Shown: positions 1-12,590 of the stretch, in pieces | Position numbering within the stretch: the stretch's first letter is position 1 | How the letters are laid out: each line of letters begins with the position of its first letter | Source: Paraspadella gotoi | Lineage: Eukaryota; Chaetognatha | DNA: 64,000 nucleotides | Reading direction: 5' to 3' | Assembly (NCBI GenBank): GCA_051294375.1 | Contig: CM119270.1 | Location: forward strand, 7,705,817-7,769,816 | Translations under genes and position numbers: made by a program | The notes under the pieces: generated by a model | The model's input: only the letters and a program-made list of their open reading frames with translations | Told to the model about the DNA's origin: nothing | Databases searched by the model: none

Positions 1-485
1 TACAAGAGAAAACTAACTTTTGATACAAAATTTCTGGCGGATTAAGTCGACTTTTAAACTTCTCCATCCAAAATAATATGGTAGGCCGCCGTCGATTACG
101 CGATCGTCAATTTTTTTTATTTTTCTTTTGTTTCCATGGTAACTCTTTACATTTCCATCTTTATATTTCTCGTGTCGTTAATGTATTGTGGTCGTTTAAG
201 TTATTATCGAAGTCAGATGGGCGCCGTTTTATCATTTTACATACATCGGTTTTCTTTTAAGTTTTTTTTTCCGGAAAAAATAAGAGTCTCTACAGAGAAA
301 GTAAACTTTTTTTCGATAAAAATTCGATACGTACCAGATCAGGAAAGTAAATAAAAGATAAAAAAATAAAATGAGAATAAATTAAAGAATAAATAAAAGA
401 AAAAAAATTAGATTAAAGTCTCGACAAAAGATTTCTTTCAGTCTTCTTCCTGGATTACGAGACAGGAAATTGGAATGTGATGAAA

Positions 486-535
486 CAGAGAGAGAGAGAG
501 AGAGAGAGAGAAGAGAGAGAAGAGAAAGGAGAGAG

Positions 536-600
<65 letters not shown>
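486..600. repeat. (GA)n microsatellite
   Basis: Nearly pure AG dinucleotide tract with a few AAG and AAAGG interruptions. Long open frames of Ser/Leu or Arg/Glu across it are by-products of the repeat. Confidence 0.97.
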
Positions 601-602
<2 letters not shown>

Positions 603-1119
603 GTGATTGCAATAGGAATATTTTATGGTACAATTAATGGATGGATTGATATAAATAAAGACATTCACGGCACAGAGAGATAGAGAAGAAAGAAAAAAAA
701 GTTTTTCCGGAAATTGTTTTAGCGGGCGACCGAATGTTAGAGGATGTTGCGGAGGAAAAGGAAAAGGAGGAAAAAAAAGGAATGTAGATTGAAGAAAGGG
801 AGGAAGAGAGAAAAGGGATTAAATTAGAGAGACTAAAATTGGTCGGTTAGATTTAAATCCAAAGGTGAAGATGGTGAAAGGCAATTGCTTGGTGAAACAG
901 CAAAGAAGAGAAAAAGCGGTGAGATAAAAAAGGTGAGATTAAGGGGATGAAAGGTGAAAAAAAAGGTAGTACAGATGAAAGAAGTATCCTTATTAGCGGA
1001 AGAAAAAAGATAAAAAGAAAAGAAAGACTTGGAGTTGAAATGAAATTACAGAGGAAGAGGAGGAGCAAGAGGAGGAGGAAATGAATATAGAAGATAAGCA
1101 GAAATGGGAGGAAGAAGAG

Positions 1120-1510
1120 GATGAAAAGGGAAGAAAATAAAAGGGAAGCGAGGGATAAAGATGAGAGTAAATTGGGAGAAAAGAAAAGAAAAGTAAAAGG
1201 AGGAAAAGGAGGAAAAGAAAAGAATGGGAAGCGAGGGATGAGACTAAATTGGGAGAAAAAAAAGAAAAGAAAAAAAGGAGGAAAAGGAGGAAAAGAAAAG
1301 AATGGGAAGCGAGGGATGAGGATGAGACTAAATTGGGAGTAAAGAAAAGAAAAGAAAAAGGAGGAAAAGGAGGAAAAGAAAAGAATGGGAAGCGAGGGAT
1401 GAGGATGAGAATAAATTGGGAGTAAAGAAAATAAAAGAAAAAGGAGGAAAAGGAGGAAAAGAAAAGAATGGGAAGCGAGGGATGAGACGAAATTGGGAGA
1501 AAAAAAAAGG
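1120..1510. repeat. ~80-bp purine-rich minisatellite, five copies
   Basis: The phrase GGGAAGCGAGGGAT starts at 1143, 1226, 1304, 1387 and 1470, a spacing of 83, 78, 83 and 83 bp. Between copies lie AAATTGGGAG and runs of GGAGGAAAAGGA. The strand is almost entirely purine. No gene is visible here. Confidence 0.9.
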
Positions 1511-1739
1511 GCGATGGATAAATAAGATCTGAGCGGAGGAAGCGAAGGAGAAAGAATGACAAACGAGCGAGAGATGGAAAGGAGACGAGGGTGAGTGACA
1601 TAGGAAAGAGGGGGAGGGAGTGGGGGGGGAGGAAAAAGGCGGAGGAAAGGAGGGAGGATATGGAAAGAAAGTAGACCAAGGCCTCCCATCTTCGAACTAT
1701 GTAGACCTGAGGTTTAAAGTATACGAAGGCAAGAAGAGG

Positions 1740-1890
1740 TGAAGAGGGAAGAATAAAAGAGAAGAGAAGGGGAAGAGAAGAGAAGAGAAGGAAGAGAAGA
1801 GAAGAGAAGGAAGAGAAGGGAATGAAGAGAAGAGAAGGAAGAGAAGAGGAAGTAAAGAGAAGAGAAGAGGAAGAGAAGGAAGAGAAGAGA
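1740..1890. repeat. (GAAGA)n degenerate tandem tract
   Basis: Pentamer-like AAGAG/GAAGA repeats with irregular phase. The same tract recurs at about 3630-3687, just after a 10-N gap, as part of a duplicated block. Confidence 0.85.
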
Positions 1891-1895
1891 GAGAA

Positions 1896-2453
1896 TCAAT
1901 AATGCAAAATGTCGTGATATATAAAAAAGTAAAAGAATGAAAGTTTCAAAATTACTTGTTTCACTATATTTTTTTTTAAGATTTAAAATAACTATTATTT
2001 ATGATTTTATTTATTTGTTAAAATATTTTGTGTTAATATATTAAATATATATTATTTATCTGTTTGGGATAGAATGAACTAGAAAGAAAAAGTGGAAGAA
2101 AGTGTGAAAGAAAACGCAAAGTATTAAAAAAAAGAAAAAAGAAAGAAAAAAGAAAAGAAAAAAGTAAAGGTGAACTAGGTGCAGAAGAAAGAAAAACGTG
2201 CCAAAGGAAAACCGAATTCGAAAAAGGAGGAATTGATGGAAAGAAAAAAAAGAAGGATGCAAAAGATAAGAAGGAAAAAAAGGAGGAAAAGAAAAAAAAG
2301 AAAAGAAAGAAATGAGAAAGAAAGAAAATAAATGGTGCAAATAAGCGAAGATACCGACGTGATAAGCAAAAGTTGCAAGGAAGGCGAAAAAAATTGGGAG
2401 GTGGAATGGCGGGGGAGAGAGAGAAAAGAGAGAGAGAGAGACGAGAGAAGAGA

Positions 2454-2509
<56 letters not shown>

Positions 2510-3619
2510 GAAAAAAAAAAACAAGCGGTACACTCGATTAGTCGAGACATGAGTCAGACGCCCAATTTTTATTTTATTTCGTTAATTTTGGGAGAGAGAA
2601 AAAAAATTACAGCTAACCACTTGTAGAAAACATTTACATAAAATGTAATTAAATCGCCTGTTATCACAATTCTTTTTAACCAGTTTTTATGGATCTTAAA
2701 AAAAGGCCAATCATCCTTCATGTCGATCGGATATCGAAATTGCGGCTCGAATCAAAGAAATATATGTAGGCCTTATATTTTGCCAACGGAAAAAAAACGT
2801 TTGTTGGTGCCCGCCCATCGACCTAATCTCATATTTTTTTTAAAAAAGAAAGAGAATATTCTTACTCCCGCAGCAGAAAAACGTTTGCAAGTTGAAAAAA
2901 AAATTAATTGTTTCTGCCTCGTGATCATTTTTATTTTTTTCGTCGGAAAAATGTCGAGAATTCGCGAGAAGACCGTATCTCTCTTCGTAGTCAGACCGAA
3001 AAAAAAATTCATTAAAAGATGGGGGAGGCAAAGATAGAAAGAATAAAAGGAAGGAAAGTGTGAGAGAAAGAAAAAGGGACGAAATAAAGAAAGAACGCAA
3101 GAAAAAAGAGAGAGAGAAAGAAGGAGATAAAGAAAGAGGAAAAAGCAGAAAAAGATGGATGAAAAAGAAAGAAAAATAGATATAAAAATTCAGACCCTTA
3201 ATTAATTAAAAAAAAAAATTCAAAAATACTTCCGAAAGACAGAAAGACACAACTAAAAAGACAAAAACCCTCGGAATTCGGCGTCGAGCGCGAAGACTCG
3301 AATATGCAAATGAGTTTGACGCGCTTCCACGGTTTTATCGGCGCCCTCCCACCGCCCTCGCGCGGCCTCTCCTCTTTCATTTCTCCATTTCCGGCGCCCA
3401 TTTTCCGCCCCGCCCCATTTCCCTCGCGACGCCGGTCGCCGGTCGCCGGGTTATGGGTGGTGGGGCGAGGGATTTCGAAGGGGTCGGTGGGGGGGGGAAG
3501 GACTAGGGAGGAGAATAGTCACTGAACCAATACCGAGAATTTGTGCAGACGATTTTTATGGTTTGCAAGAGACAATTTTAAAGAATGTACAATCAATTAA
3601 AAAAGTACGCTATTAATTT
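1896..3619 (+). repeat. Copy A of a ~1.7-kb low-copy block
   Basis: The first ~220 bp (CAATAATGCAAAATGTCGTG onward) recur at 3689-3909. The remainder, from the A/G-rich stretch through a GA tract (2414-2510) and a GC-rich segment (3290-3530), recurs at 5640-7204 in the same orientation. The copies differ by many one-base indels and some substitutions. Copy A stops exactly at the N gap 3620-3629. No convincing coding exon was found in it. Confidence 0.85.
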
Positions 3620-3629
3620 NNNNNNNNNN
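3620..3629. other. Assembly gap (10 N)
   Basis: Run of N. It interrupts copy A of the duplicated block, and the next base begins a second copy of its 5' part. Confidence 0.99.
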
Positions 3630-3909
3630 TAAGAGAAGAAAAGAGAAGAGAAGGAAGAGAAGAGAAGAGAAGAGAAGAGAAGAGAAGTCAATAATGCAAA
3701 ATGTCGTGATATAAAAAAGTAAAAAGAATGAAAGTTTCAAAATTACTTGTTTCACTATATTTTTTTTTAGATTTAAAATAACTATTATTTATGATTTTAT
3801 TTATTTTTTAAAATATTTTTGTGTTAAATATTTAAATATATTATTATTTATCTGTTTGGGATAGAATATACTAGAAAGAAAAAGTGGAAGAAAGTGTGAA
3901 AGAAAACGC

Positions 3910-3934
3910 NNNNNNNNNNNNNNNNNNNNNNNNN
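3910..3934. other. Assembly gap (25 N)
   Basis: Run of exactly 25 N. The same size occurs at 10396-10420, 15279-15303 and 57221-57245, so 25 looks like a default or minimum gap length. Confidence 0.99.
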
Positions 3935-4922
3935 TCCTTTTTCAATCTCACCGGTCTTCGTTATTCAACCATCGATTAAATCTATAATAAATCTATACAA
4001 ATTACTTCTTCCTAATAAATGAATAATAAAAATCCCCTAGTCATAATAAAATATATGTTCTTTTCTTTTGCCCGCTTTAGCCGCGGCCGCGGCGAAGCCA
4101 CCACAATCTCTTGTTTGATAGTTAACGATCTTCTCGTCATTTATAAACGATTAGTCCGAGAAAACCTTCATTGGAAGCTCCGAAGAAACGGGAATTGCCA
4201 TTGCTACATTTTTAATATATTTATATTTATATTGTTTCATCTTTTTTAAAATCGCTCCACCGCTGCCCTTCAAAAACACTGAATCTTAACTTCAGCTTTA
4301 TGTCTCCCAAACCACTCCATCTCTTTTTTTTTCCTCTTCCTCGTTTTCTCAACTCCCCTTTCATCTTTTCCTTTTCCTTTTTTCTCCTTTTCTCCTTTCC
4401 CAAGATCCACCGACGGCGTGAGGCGCCATTAACCAGCAAACGAAGCGACGCTTCTTTCGCTTTAAAACTTTTGCGCTAACGGAGAACCGCGCATTTCGGA
4501 CTTTCGCACAGCAGACTTGCATGCATCCCGCGCACGCATCGCGGAGCGCATTCGGCACGCAACGTGCGATTGGAATCGAAGTCGCGGGTTCATTTCGTCC
4601 GTCGTCGTTTTTCCAATTTGTGGTCGTGGGCAAATCGGGATGAGCGAGAGAAAGGGAGAAGGACCCAATCAGTTCAGTGTTTCGTTGACTTGAAAAAGGT
4701 TTAAATAACACCTCAGCATAGAAACGAGAAATTTAAAACACGATTAGATGAAACAATAACGTAAACAGTAATGATTGATACCGAATAAGGACATTCAGGA
4801 CAACGACAGAAACAGTAAGACATGCAGAAGACAATTAGAACGTGGAAGCAGGATACATTCAGAGCGTTTGTTCCTCTCTCTCTCTCTCTCTCCTCTCTCT
4901 CCTCTCTCTCTCTCTTCTCTCT

Positions 4923-4953
<31 letters not shown>

Positions 4954-5577
4954 TCTTGTCCTCTTATCGCCGTTCTCCCTATGACCGGACATGGGCAAAC
5001 GCTCTTTGACGCCACCACTTCACAAAACGCCTCAACGTTTGAAGTTTCGACTGATTGTGCAGGAGGCGTTCAATAAAATCATACTTGATACTTGAATCTT
5101 ACGTAAAACCAACAAGGAGACAACGACAGACCATCGCTTTTGCTTCATAGCGAATGATTTTTATAAAGTCTGACGGGGCCACCGTAAGTTCCTCTTCTGT
5201 TATCCTACGCTTGGTTTCGTCCCACTTTCGGCGCAGGTAAACCTCTATCGCCGCCGACGACGCCTCCGCCCTTCCGCCGCCGGCCCGCCCCCGCCTCCAC
5301 CGAGCGACGCGGCGACGCCGCAATTCAAATTAGCCTCTCTAAGCGCTTCAACGATTAAATTATATTTTTTTCCTCGGTATTAATGGATTTCTAATGTTTG
5401 CAATGAAGGTATGGATGATGTCTTTGCCAGATCTACGGGTCCCTCCTCCGCTCTCCACTCTCTTCTCTCTCTCTCTGTGCCCAAGCCACGCGACGTAATG
5501 CAAGTCTCCTGATTTGCGTTCTTCGGACTCTTGGAAAATTGCTGAAAGCGTGGGGCGGTGAGTTGTAAAGGAAAGGA
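3935..5577 (-). repeat. Left arm of a 1.65-kb inverted duplication
   Basis: This segment, read in reverse complement, matches 12913-14575 along its length. Shared landmarks are the GCGGCCGCGGC site, the TGCATGCAAGTC region, the GC-rich CGG tract and the TTACACTCACCG-like end. Differences are mostly one-base indels. Both arms abut N gaps. The (CT)n tract at 4873-4955 corresponds to the gap inside the right arm. Confidence 0.9.
5103..5236 (-). CDS. Candidate coding exon, unidentified protein (partial)
   Basis: On the minus strand an open frame contains RRKWDETKRRITEEE followed by LTVAPSDFIKIIRYEAK and ends at a good donor, TTTAC|GTAAGA. In the inverted copy at 13250 the codon before RRKWDE is ATG instead of CTG, so this could be a first coding exon beginning MRRKWDE. 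The PSDF-x-K/Q-x-x-R/K-Y pattern faintly recalls the start of the recoverin-homology region of type I diacylglycerol kinases; that is from memory and weak. No downstream exon was found. It may instead be a chance frame in a GC-rich segment. Confidence 0.25.
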
Positions 5578-5639
5578 AAAAGATGGGACGAGGAGAAGGA
5601 AAGAAGGAGAAGATGAGGAGGAGAAGGTGGAGATAAACT

Positions 5640-6058
5640 TTAAAAAAAAAGATTAAAAGAAAAGATAAAGGAAGGAAAAAATATAGAAAAAAGAGAAGAA
5701 AGGAAAAAAAAAAAAAAAAAATAGAAAGAAACGAAAGAAAAAAAAAAGAAAAAAGAAAAGAAAAAAGAAAAAGAAAAAAAGAAAGAACAGGCAGAAAAAG
5801 AAAGAAAAGAAAGAAAGACGAATAGAAAAAGAAATAAGAGAAGAAAAAAAAGAAAAGAAAGATGGAAAGTAGAAGGAAAAAAAGGAAAGAAAAAAAACAA
5901 GAAGAAGAAATGAAGGAAGAAAAAAGAAAGAAAATAAATGGTGCAAAATCCAGGGACAAGATACGACGTGATAATGCAAAATTTGGGCAAGGAAGACGAA
6001 AAAATTGGCGAGGCTGGATCGCGCGGGGGATGAGAGAAGAAAAGAGAGAAACGAGAGA

Positions 6059-6096
<38 letters not shown>

Positions 6097-7204
6097 CGAG
6101 CAGGAGAGGGAGGAAAAAAACAAGTGGCGCGGTACATCGATTGTCGAGCATGGAGTCAGAGCCCATTTTATTTTATGTTCGTATTTTGGGATGAGAGAAA
6201 ATAAATTAACACTAGACCAATTAGTAAAACAATTTTAAAAAATGTATTAAGTTGCGCCTTTTCACAATTATTTTTCCAAGCTTTTATGGATCTAAAAAAG
6301 GCCAATCAGTCCTTCATGTCGGATCGGATTCGATAATTGCGGCTGAATCAAAAATATATGTAGGTTATATTTTGCCAGGGCAAAAAACGTTTGTTGGTGC
6401 CCAGCTCAACGACCTAATTCAATTTTTTTAAAAAGAAGAGAAGTATTCTTACTCAGCCTGGCAGAAATCGTTTGCATGTTTGAAAAAATTAATTGTTTCT
6501 GCCTCGTGATCATTTTTATTTTTTTCGTCGGAAAAATGTCGAGATTCGCGGGAAAGACCGTATCGTCTCTTCGTGTCAGACCGAAAAAAAAATTATTAAA
6601 ATTTGTGGGGGAGGGAACAGATAGAAAGAATAAAGGAGAGGAGTGGAAGAGAAGAAAAGGGACGAATAAAGAAGACGTACGCTCAAGAAAGGAAGGAGAG
6701 AGAGAAAGGAGTTAAAGAAAGAGGAAAAAAAGCAGAAAAGTGGTGAAAAGAAGTAAATAGAACAATGACCCTTAATTATTAAGAAAAAAAAATTCAAAAA
6801 TACTTCCGAAACACAGCAAGACACAGACTAAAAGACAAAACCTCGGACATTCGGCCGTTCCCGGAGCGCGCAAGAACTCGAAATATGGCGATGGTTTGAC
6901 GCGCTTCCACGTTTTTGGCGCCCTCCCACCGCCTCGCGCGGCCTTACCTCTTTCATTTCCATTTCCGGCGCCCCATTTTCCGCCGCGCGCCCCATTTCCT
7001 CGCGACGCCGGTCCGCCGGTCGCACGGTTATGGGTGGTGGGGCGAGGGCATTTCGAAGGGGTCGGTGGGGGTGGGAAGAGGACCAGCGGAGGAGAATAGT
7101 CACTGACAGCCAATACGAGAATTTTGTGCAGACGAATTTTTTATGGTTTGGCAAGAGACAATTTAAAGAATGTACAATCATATTTGAAAGGTACGCTATT
7201 AATT
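5640..7204 (+). repeat. Copy C of the low-copy block (matches ~2100-3619)
   Basis: Direct repeat of the right part of the block at 1896-3619. It shares the GA tract, the GTTTCTGCCTCGTGATC stretch (6497) and the GC-rich segment 6840-7110 ending near GTACGCTATTAATTT. It continues past the point where copy A meets its gap. Large Phe/Ser/Leu frames on the opposite strand come from the A/G-rich part and are not taken as genes. Confidence 0.85.
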
Positions 7205-7596
7205 TTTTATCTCTAAATATATTCATTTAGATAAATTTGTTTTTATAAATGAGACAACAAGTATATTTTTTGTTTTTATGTACTATTAGTATTGTATTTT
7301 CCGTTCTAATGCGTTTTCTCTTTCTTTTTTTTTTTTCAGTTATTTTTCCTAAACTAAAACTCAACATTGTATTTCTAAAGTTTTTAAAAACCTTTTATCT
7401 AAAATTAACTTTTTATTAGATCAATATTTGTTTTCTTTTTCATTTTTTTCTCTTTGTTTCATTCTTTGTTTCTTCTTCTCTTTTATTGTTTTTGATTTTC
7501 CGCTCGAGTGACGCCGTCGACGAAGCGTCGCCTCGTTTTGACGCCGCTCGACCCCGCGACGTGAATCACGCGCCGAAACGTCTCTATCGGTTCCGA

Positions 7597-7634
<38 letters not shown>

Positions 7635-8445
7635 CTCTCTCTCTCTGCCTGATGGCAATTTTGGTCATCGAGTCTGACACCAACGAAGTTGCTGATCGAA
7701 AGAAGAGATAAGGAAAAAGGCGGAAAAATGGCGACCGACTCAATTTAGGCTTTTGTCATTCTATCCAAATTTGTTGACACAAATTCTGATCGTTTTCTGT
7801 CTGAAAAACGAAACAAATCTCGCAAAAATTTAGGACAAAAAGAAGCGTTTGGGATTTTCTGATAATTTTTAGATAAAAGATTTTGTCCTTGTGACTCCGT
7901 GGTTTTAAATTATCAGCTCAACAATATTTGTGAAAAAATTAAACATTATCTTTGTTGAAGAAAAATGCTTTTTTTTGTTAATTAATTTCTTTACAAATAG
8001 TTTTCTCTTCCCAACAAAAAAGAACCCTCTTTTCATCTGTATTGAACAAGTTTTTATCTATGTACAATCTACTTTTCTACGATCTTTAATTTTCATCTAC
8101 AATCATAACGGCAACGATTATTTTATTCTCTTTTAAAATTCACATTTAACCTTCTTAGATTAATCTCTTTTCTTGCTATCTACAACCCTCTTTTGTCTTG
8201 AATCCAATCGCTTCTCATCTTTCCTGCCAAACGCCCCTTGCCATCTCTTCTCCCCATCCATAATCCCCTTCACCCCTTCTGCCCTCCCATCTTTACATCT
8301 TCCAAGTTTCTTTCCTCAAATCGGACGCCTTCAATTTTCTTTGGGTCTGGCACGATTTTTTTTTTGCTTCTCTTCCGGGCGGCTTCCGCTTTTGTCCGGC
8401 ACGTTTTTCCATAAACAATCTCACCCTTTCAATGATGGAAAAACG
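7205..8445. other. AT-rich non-coding stretch
   Basis: No supported gene. It contains a (CT)n tract at about 7601-7648 flanked by GC-rich sequence, and a pyrimidine-rich stretch at 8160-8340. Confidence 0.6.

Positions 8446-8518
<73 letters not shown>
8446..8518. repeat. (GA)n microsatellite
   Basis: Nearly pure GA tract between pyrimidine-rich flanks. Confidence 0.97.
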
Positions 8519-8788
8519 ATAACTTTGACTTTCTCCTTTCGCCTATGCCCTCTCATTCCTTAACAATTTCCCAATTCCTACTCCTCTTATCTTTCAATCC
8601 TTTCGACAAAAAGAAAAATATATTCTGAAAAGAATCTATCCAATCAAAGGACAAAACCTTTGGCCTAAAATTCGTCAATCACCGCAGGCTCATAGGTCAG
8701 TTACTCTCTCCCCCGCTTCCGTCATCGAATATGAGGCTTTCGTCTCTGGATTTCTTTTTTGGAAGCTTTCTCCTAATGGGGAGCAACT

Positions 8789-9040
8789 TCTCTCTCTCTC
8801 TCTCTCTTCTCTCTCTATCTCTCTCTTTCCTCTCCTCTCTCTCTCTCTCGTCTCGGATCTCTCTCTCTCCTCTCTCTCTCTCTCATTCGTGTTATCTCCG
8901 TCTATCTCCCTCACATACTTTTAACGCACAGCTTCTAATTCTCTAACTTCCTTTCCTTCCGCTTCTCCCCACAATCTCTCTCTCACTGATGCTTTCTCTC
9001 TCTCTCCTCGTTCTGTCTCTCTCTCCCTTCTCTCTCTCTT
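8789..9040. repeat. (CT)n-rich interrupted tract
   Basis: CT dinucleotides with TCC and ATCT interruptions (8789-8884), resuming at about 8975-9038. Confidence 0.9.
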
Positions 9041-9948
9041 AATGGGGAGCCACCCCTCGAGGTCAAACTCTCCTTCATCTCCGTCCGATTCCAATTCTGC
9101 CGAATTCGCTACGCGCCGACCATTAATTTCCTCTTTACGCCATGAGGGGGCGGAAGTTGAGAGACGAGAAAGCTTCCTTTCTTTTTCTCCCCAAACTTTT
9201 TTTTTTCCTCTTTCGTCTTTTTTTTCTGATGAATAAACAGGGAGTTGATGGGTGAGATGGCGATGAGATGAACAACGACGAAATGAGACGACGAAGACAA
9301 CGACGACAACAACAGATGCGGTTAAATGACGATGACGTCCACAAACAAAAAGGCTAAAAGATGAATATAAGCGACGTATTAGGTTAAAAAAGTTTTTTTT
9401 TCCCCAATTTAAATGGGTTTTTTTTTTTTTTTTATGTTTGTACATCACATAATTTTTCAAATTCAACAGAAAAAACATAAAAATTTTGGTGGCGAAAAGA
9501 AAAAAAATCAATTTTCCAAGCTTTTTATGTGTCTCCGTTTCTATATCTCTGTTCAATGTGTTTGTTTTTTAGTAGAAATATAGTTTTTTTTTCCCGGCAC
9601 TACTTTTTCTTTACTAAGTTCTCAGTAATGTATAAAGTTAATTTTTTTAATATGTGAGTTAAATAAGTGACAAAAATATTCAAAAACAATGACAAAACAA
9701 AGATGACATCGTAAAGCCAAAGACAACTTTTGACAAATCGACGCAGAGAACGACCATGACGTATTGACTCCACAACAATAACAACAAAAAGGACAACAAC
9801 ATTCGCAAGATCAGCGACGACGACGACGACGACGACTTCGACGACGATATCGCATTGCAGACACGCTTTCCCTTCGCCCCGTCCTTGATTGGGAGCGCAT
9901 TGGGTCCAAATGGGATTCGCGCTTAAGTCTTCTTCCTTCACCGCCCCC

Positions 9949-10176
9949 NNNNNNNNNNNNNNNNNNNNNNNNNNNNNNNNNNNNNNNNNNNNNNNNNNNN
10001 NNNNNNNNNNNNNNNNNNNNNNNNNNNNNNNNNNNNNNNNNNNNNNNNNNNNNNNNNNNNNNNNNNNNNNNNNNNNNNNNNNNNNNNNNNNNNNNNNNNN
10101 NNNNNNNNNNNNNNNNNNNNNNNNNNNNNNNNNNNNNNNNNNNNNNNNNNNNNNNNNNNNNNNNNNNNNNNNNNNN
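9949..10176. other. Assembly gap (228 N)
   Basis: Run of N following a CGCCCCC end; contents unknown. Confidence 0.99.
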
Positions 10177-11109
10177 TATTTTAAATGTTTAATCGATTCT
10201 ACCAAGTATGAAGTTAATACAGAAAAAAAATATCCATTCATTTTCTTAAATAAGCCTTTTTGTTCCTGACTTTGGACAGACTATGGTGGGTTATAATATT
10301 TATAAAAAAAAATATTGGATTTTAGGTTCTAATATGAAATTTTCGTTTTGCGATAAAAGTTTTACCGGCGAGGGCAAATCAAGCAAATTGTTTCCNNNNN
10401 NNNNNNNNNNNNNNNNNNNNAACAGAAGAAGAGATATAAGGTTCGTAAGGATATGAAAGGTTTTACAGTTATTTTGGACGATAAAGTTTTTTAACCGGCT
10501 CGAGGCAAATCGAAGCAAATTGTTTCCCGCATATCTCCTTCCTACATCTCTCGTCCTTGCGAGCCTCTCACTCTCGTCTTTAATCTCATTTCGGACCATT
10601 CATCGTCTCCCATCGGGTGCTGTCATGCTCTCTCTCTCGATCTACTCTCGGTCTTCCTCGTCGTCTCTGCATCTCTCTCTCGTTTGCTCCGGTCAAACTC
10701 TCTCTCTCTCTTTTAGTCTTTCTTTTCTTTTCTTTTCTTACTTTCTCTTTTCCTTTCTTTCCTTCTCTCCTTTCTTATCTTCAAATTTCTTATCTTCTCG
10801 CTTGACGTATATTTAGCCGCTCTACAAATATAGCTTTAATCCCCTCACTTAGCGTTCAACCCATATTTAGCTCCTCCCTCCTCATGAAGCCCCTTGCCCC
10901 ATATTTAGCTCCGCGAATGAGCGGGAAAAAAACCCATAATTTTTCGTGGCTCAACTCAGAAGAGAAAATTTTTTTTCTTCGCCGGCGTGGATCGCTAAAA
11001 ATTTTGAGGAGTTGAGTTGTTTTTTTTTAAAGTCAAAACAGTAAAATAAAGTAAATAAACAAACAAGTCTGTAATGATTTTCTTTAAAGAACTTACCTTG
11101 AGACGAGGA

Positions 11110-11221
11110 AATAAATAAAATAAATAAATAAATAAAAGAAAAAAAGAAAGAAAGAAAGAAAGAAAGAAAAGAATGAAAGAAGGAAAGAAAGAAAGAAAGA
11201 AAGAAAAGAAAGAAAGAAAAA
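11110..11221. repeat. (AAAT)n then (AAAG)n microsatellite
   Basis: Tetranucleotide AAAT repeats grade into AAAG repeats. Confidence 0.95.
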
Positions 11222-11581
11222 ACCATGTGATTCAAACCTGAAATGAATCCGGGAAGTTTCACCTGCAAGAATCAAACAGAGCGGAAAGAAAACGCGAAGG
11301 AAAGAAAAGAAAAAAAAAGAGAAAAGGAGGCGAAGGGAAAAAGGAAAGGAAAAAATTGTTAATCGATGGAAACTGTTAGTAAATGTTAATAATACTTTCT
11401 CCTTTGAAGTCGAAACAGAATCCTCAGGCAAAATGTCGAGGACCAAACGGCGATGGCAAAAATTACGCCATTAGGTTTGGGGTTTTTTTTTTTTGCAGAC
11501 ATTTTTTTTTTGCTCAAACAATTCTGGCGGAGCTTCTTCGTTTCCCCCTCCGCTCATCATAATGATCATCATAGCAGCCAT

Positions 11582-11582
11582 T

Positions 11583-11637
<55 letters not shown>
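11582..11637. repeat. (CGT)n microsatellite
   Basis: About 18 CGT units. Comparable CGT tracts occur at 42615-42683 and 62768-62838. Confidence 0.97.
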
Positions 11638-12272
11638 GTTTCGCCATCTTTTCCCTCCTCTCATTTTTGCTTCATTTTCTCCTAAATTTCGACCGCCATG
11701 TTTTCTTTATTTTTCTTTTCTTTTCTTTTTTACTCTTTTTTTTTTTCTTCCTTCCGTTACAACTCATTTTTTTCTCGCTCACGGCTCTCATATTTTTTTT
11801 TCGGTTTTCTTTAATTATTAATAAACCTATTTTTTGGCTAAGTCTTTCATTGTATCTCTAAAATTGATGATGGAAAAATTAAAAAATAGAAAACTTGTCA
11901 ATTGTTAGTGGTCATGTCAACTTTATTTTGTTTTTTCCTTTTTTCCTATTTTTTTATCTCTCTTTTTTTTCTATCTCTCTTTCTTTTTTATCTTCCTTTG
12001 TTTTTATCTCTCTTTCTTTATTTAATTATTTATTTTTTGTTTATCCAGCTCCTCAATGTGTCTATTTACTATCTTACTTCATTCACTCTTTTTCAAAAAA
12101 ATGCAATTCTGTCCCACCACTTTTCATTTTATTCTTTTATTTTTTTCTTTATTCTATTTTTCTTATTTTTTCTTTCGTTTCTATGGTGATGAGTCATTCT
12201 TTCCTCGTGTTTTTTTTGTCGGACGTGCAAACCAGAGGAATCCGAACGAGGGTGGAGAGAGAGCAAACAAGT

Positions 12273-12275
<3 letters not shown>

Positions 12276-12306
<31 letters not shown>

Positions 12307-12500
12307 NNNNNNNNNNNNNNNNNNNNNNNNNNNNNNNNNNNNNNNNNNNNNNNNNNNNNNNNNNNNNNNNNNNNNNNNNNNNNNNNNNNNNNNNNNNNNN
12401 NNNNNNNNNNNNNNNNNNNNNNNNNNNNNNNNNNNNNNNNNNNNNNNNNNNNNNNNNNNNNNNNNNNNNNNNNNNNNNNNNNNGAGAGAGAGAGAGAGAG
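12276..12500. repeat. (GA)n tract split by a 177-N gap
   Basis: GA repeats lead into N at 12307 and resume at 12484, so the gap is an unresolved GA microsatellite. Confidence 0.95.
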
Positions 12501-12590
12501 AAATCGAGTAAGAGCAAACATGAAAGAGAGGGAAAGTGAGGGACGGAAATCGCATTCATTTATTCTTCTTGGTTTCTTTCTTTCTTTCTT

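Noticed and set aside
382-2550. Many long Ser/Leu/Phe and Arg/Glu open frames on both strands
   Set aside because: They follow GA, CT and A/G-rich repeats, which lack stop codons in some frames. No domain, start context or splice support.
5360-6166. 268-codon Phe/Ser/Leu-rich frame on the minus strand
   Set aside because: Runs through poly-purine repeat DNA duplicated at 2-3 kb, where the frame is not kept.
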